A stretch of DNA of 11,787 bases, taken from NCBI GenBank assembly GCA_027600665.1, contig JADGJL010000943.1, positions 1 through 11,787 on the forward strand, in the 5' to 3' direction. Every line of letters starts with the position of its first letter. Within the stretch, counting starts at the first letter, position 1. The notes under the pieces were generated by a model that did no database searches, was not told the DNA's origin, and saw only the letters and a list, made by a program, of their open reading frames with translations. The position numbers and the translations under genes were made by a program. This stretch comes from Irineochytrium annulatum. Lineage: Eukaryota > Chytridiomycota > Chytridiomycetes > Chytridiales > Chytridiaceae. Below, in pieces: positions 8,944-11,787 of the stretch.

Positions 8944-9852
8944 TTCGATGAAATTGACCAAGCCTTTTCGGAACTTAATTCGTCTTTGCTGGCCTATCAC
9001 TGCGCGGAAACGAGTGTTAGGCTGGAGTTGACCGTCCTGGATTTAATTGTTTGCATGGCTTCACTTTCGGATGCTTGGCTAGCACTTGCGAAACTAGCGA
9101 AGGGCACCCACAATCGGGTAGGGCCGAATGCGCGCTCCGTAAGCGATCACGACATCCATGGAATCATCATTATAAACTTTGTCCAACATCTTTTGGGTGT
9201 GCCGATCAGTCCCGAACTAAAGGAGCGGAGGGGTTTGTGGTAGAACGCTGGAAATCTAACAACCCTTTATCTCAGAGTGCACCAGAGTTGAAGCGCTCAA
9301 CATTTTACAGCTGGTGGTATCCCGTCTGCTGCCCCACGCTCTGCAACAACGCGGTTACATAAAAAGACAGGCAATTCTTTTCCTTCAATCCGCAAAGCCT
9401 GGTTCAACCTGTCCTTCCTCTTCGCTTTTGGGTTGTGATAAGTGAGTTCGTGCCAATGCCTCTCTCGAAGGGTACATCAGGAAGTCGTCGGCCGCGTTTG
9501 AGAGAATCAGGGATGGAGTTGGTCAGCGGAGAGCCTGAAAGAATGTTAGAAAGGTCTTGAAAGGCGCCACAGAGCCGAAGAAAGCTCAGCTGACTCAACA
9601 TTGGGTATTCAGTAGAATCAACGTTGAGTCGATCAATCCATGCTCTCGTTGCGTGCCAATCTGGCTAGGTCGTGAGGAGCCAATTAGCGAATACCATTTA
9701 CACGTCGCAGATCTATCAAGCACGCATTCACACCCGCCGACCCCCTCGACCTCGTCCTGGTCCTCGCTGCCGCTGCCATTCTATCAGGCGAGCTGTACAT
9801 TCCTATTCGACCCTGAGGCCGCTCGCCTCACCCTCGATCCCTCTCTGAAGCC
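8944..9852. promoter_or_regulatory. Shared upstream region of the divergent cwc21-like and HERP-like genes
   Basis: About 0.9 kb between two start codons on opposite strands, so it must hold both promoters. No conserved open frame is present; the longest (8986-9243) shows no recognisable motif. CCAAT occurs on the plus strand at 9656-9660 and 9680-9684, and CACGTC at 9701-9706, all 150-200 bp upstream of the HERP-like start. From about 9720 to 9850 the sequence is pyrimidine-rich, as is common just upstream of fungal genes. Promoter function is inferred from position. Confidence 0.5.
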
Positions 9853-11579
9853 ATGGCAGATCCCTCTGCCTCAGCCTCCACAGCTCCGCCCGCGAGCAGC
9901 AACACCAACGGTGACCTCATTCCTCCTGCGTTCTCAACCTCATACCATTCATCAGCCGCCAACAACATCATCCCGGGCACAATCCCGCCGGATTCGTACC
10001 TCTGCCTCAACGTCAAATGCCCAACCTTCCCGAGCCTGAACTTCTGGATGCTGTGCCCCAAGCGGTGTAGCCCAGCAACCTTATTGCCCGACCAGCGGGC
10101 CGCGGCTGTCCTCCTTCCGTACGGGGCGACCGTGGCCGATCTCAAGGCCTCTCTGGAGCGATTTTACCCGACGGGGCCGAAAGTGTTGGACCAGCGACTT
10201 ATCTTCTCTGGGTCATTACTGGCCGACGGATCGCTTTCGCTGCTCGCGGACGTTTTTCGCAAGGTAAGAAGTCGTGATCCTTTTGTTCGAGATACTTTTA
10301 CGGTTGGGGATGCGTTTGTTTGACACTGCGTACGCTTGGATTTTTCTATGCTTATGCGGCAATCATGTCTTCTAACCGGTAATGCCTTTTTGTGCCTTTT
10401 TGCTGATGCCAGTGCGATGCGTCGATGCCGCAGACACTTCACTTGGTTTTAAAGGCCGGGCCCGCCCTTGATAGCGCCTGGTCCCCTTCGGCTGTTGCGT
10501 CGTCCAACGGCGCGGACGCCGGTCTGCGCTTGCGGAAGCCTGCCGTTGTCGAGCCGACGGTTATTGTGCCTGCCGCTTCTTCGTCTGCGCCTTTATCGAG
10601 CACTCTGCCTATCAATTCGTTTGCCTCGAACCTTATGCTACAATCCCAAATGGCGTTTATGCTTTCAACTCAGCAGCACCCGCCCGCTGTGCCTCCACCT
10701 GTGCAGGTGGTAGTGATCAAGTAAGCCTTCGTTTTGTTCAATGTTTTTATTGTTTCGAACACTACTCACTCACTTCGTAGCGGGATACCCTATGCCTTGC
10801 AGATGAACCCGCAAGCAATGCAGCAGCTCGCTCTTGGATCGCTCTTCCACACCGGCATCCCGCCGTTGCCGAGCGGACCCCTGCCTCAACCCCAACTGCC
10901 CCACCCAGCGGTCGCTCCCGAAGATATCCCCGTGGTGGCGGCCGTGGCACCCGCTGCCGCTCCCGTCAACAACATCGCGCCTCAGCCTCCCCAACCGCCC
11001 GCGGCACCTGCGATGGCGGCGGGTGGCGGTGGCGCGCTCGGCTTTATGCAGCAAGACAACGACGATGAGTTTAACGAGGGCATCAGGAATGCGCCGCAAA
11101 ATCCTTTGTGGCTGCTTATGAAGCTCGCGTTTATGGTCTGGCTCTTCGCGCAGAACGCTAGCAGGACGAGGGTCATCCTGCTCAACGTCTTGGCCTTAGT
11201 TATCTTCCTGGTTCAGACAGGACGCTTGACGCTTCGGTGGCCGTTCAGGGTTAACGCCGCGGCGGTGCCTGCGCCCGTAGTCAACCCCATTGTCCCGGCG
11301 CCGGCCCCGGCGGCGCAGGACGCACCTTTTGAAGACGTTCTCCCGCCTGTCGTTAAAGAAGGTATGACTTGCGTTTATTTATACAATTGTGTTAACAATG
11401 GTTGCCAAGCAGGAAGCGATCCCACCCCGCCGCCCACTTCAACCGTCACGGACGAGGCGGCTTCCGCAGTTGCCGTGCAGCCGGAAATTCGCCCCGTGAA
11501 TTTGTTGCAGGAGATTAACGCTTTAGTCTATACCTTTTTCACGTCGCTCGTTCCCGACGCGCAGGAGGCTGTTATGTAA
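9853..11579 (+). CDS. HERP-like ubiquitin-domain ER membrane protein (ERAD)
   Basis: Likely organiser of the HRD1-type ubiquitin ligase that removes misfolded ER proteins (animal HERPUD1/2; Usa1 in yeast has a similar role). Exons 9853-10263, 10413-10720, 10781-11361 and 11413-11579 join to 488 residues. The start lies in GCCATGG. A ubiquitin-like domain spans about 50-151: LCLNVKCP, ATVADLKASLERFYP, DQRLIFSGSLL, and the last strand TLHLVLK in exon 2; the family signature is LDQRLIFSG (HERP: EDQRLIYSG). After a Ser/Ala/Pro-rich linker comes INGIPYALQMNPQAMQQLALG, then a Pro/Ala-rich stretch, and a hydrophobic hairpin at about 349-363 and 370-385 with a short NASRTR turn, matching the HERP membrane hairpin. 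The C-terminal 100 residues are Pro/Ala-rich and end in a short hydrophobic helix. The loop between the first two Ubl strands is about 20 residues longer than in human HERP. The 51-bp last intron is 3n and stop-free, so a 505-residue form is possible. Confidence 0.85.
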
Positions 11580-11765
11580 ATGTTGATTTCATATTTAATT
11601 AGTAGGTTTATTTTTCTGATGATGAATTATGATGGAAGAGTTATCATTTTATGCGGTGTTGTATAGGGATTTATATCGTTTATTGTTCAGCCAGCAATTG
11701 CGCGAGTTGGTTTGCGTTTATATCTTTTGCAAAATACTATTTCCCTTATCCCTTCCTTCTTCCTC
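11580..11765 (+). other. 3' flank of the HERP-like gene
   Basis: An A+T-rich region that should carry the 3' UTR of the HERP-like gene. No exact AATAAA is seen; ATTTAATTAG at 11592-11601 is the nearest A-rich candidate. The right part (11745-11765) is almost pure pyrimidine. Confidence 0.5.
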
Positions 11766-11786
11766 TTTTTTTTTTTTTTTTTTTTT
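11766..11786. repeat. T21 homopolymer at the window edge
   Basis: Twenty-one consecutive T, preceded by about 20 bases of C/T-rich sequence and followed by a single G before the window ends. It could be a simple repeat, the poly(A) end of a minus-strand retrocopy or retroelement starting beyond the edge, or an assembly edge effect. Confidence 0.9.
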
Positions 11787-11787
11787 G

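Noticed and set aside
8986..9243. 85-codon plus-strand frame between the divergent cwc21-like and HERP-like genes
   Set aside because: It has no ATG at its start (first ATG at 9055), no recognised motif and no splice partner.
639..11412. Several introns are multiples of three and stop-free (639-704, 5435-5485, 11362-11412), hinting at programmed retention
   Set aside because: With about 22 short introns, roughly two to four such cases are expected by chance, so three is no excess. They are noted in the gene entries only.
11616..11626. TGATGATGA after the HERP-like gene, resembling a snoRNA C box
   Set aside because: No D box at the proper distance, no terminal stem and no guide-like element could be matched.
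1..11787. Prokaryotic-style defence system, CRISPR array, insertion sequence or operon
   Set aside because: All genes are split by spliceosomal introns and belong to eukaryotic families; no regularly spaced repeats, transposase motifs or gene overlaps of bacterial type are present.

Overview
This window reads as nuclear DNA of an intron-rich eukaryote with a compact genome. It holds five protein-coding genes built from short exons. I count about 22 introns, mostly 45-115 bp, with GTGAGT/GTAAGT-type donors and CAG/TAG acceptors. There are no operons, ribosome binding sites or bacterial genes. The standard genetic code fits all five models. The protein set and intron style suggest a fungus, perhaps an early-diverging (chytrid-like) lineage, because the class I myosin head looks closer to the short-tailed/animal-type myosin I sequences than to the usual Dikarya Myo5/MyoA. 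The lineage is an inference; opisthokont is the safer statement.

Layout. (1) 1-1046, minus strand: 5' half of a class I myosin motor domain (six exons seen, running off the left edge). (2) 1047-2905: a long intergenic stretch with a CCAAT-box cluster on the myosin side and a (TG)n microsatellite. (3) 2906-4600, plus strand: a three-exon multi-pass membrane protein that I read as a divergent member of the ERD2/KDEL-receptor (PQ-loop) fold, with a long N-terminal extension and an acidic C-terminal tail. (4) 5079-7340, minus strand: an eight-exon chromatin protein with a DDT/WHIM region resembling CECR2-type ISWI partners and a C-terminal PHD finger. (5) 7463-8943, minus strand: a six-exon Cwc21/SRRM2-family spliceosomal protein with an RS-rich tail. 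(6) 9853-11579, plus strand: a four-exon HERP-like ubiquitin-domain membrane protein of ER-associated degradation. The window ends in a run of 21 T.

Gene relations. Myosin and the membrane protein diverge. The membrane protein and the DDT-PHD gene converge. The DDT-PHD gene lies head-to-tail about 120 bp behind the Cwc21 gene. The Cwc21 and HERP-like genes diverge from a shared 0.9 kb region. Two of the five genes (KDEL-receptor-like and HERP-like) act in ER protein homeostasis and two (DDT-PHD, Cwc21) are nuclear, but nothing shows that they form one functional unit. I see no defence island, mobile-element gene, CRISPR array or RNA gene. The points most worth checking are the KDEL-receptor-like protein that seems to lack ligand-binding residues, the frame-preserving tandem 3' splice sites in the DDT gene, and the unusual CECR2-like plus PHD architecture.
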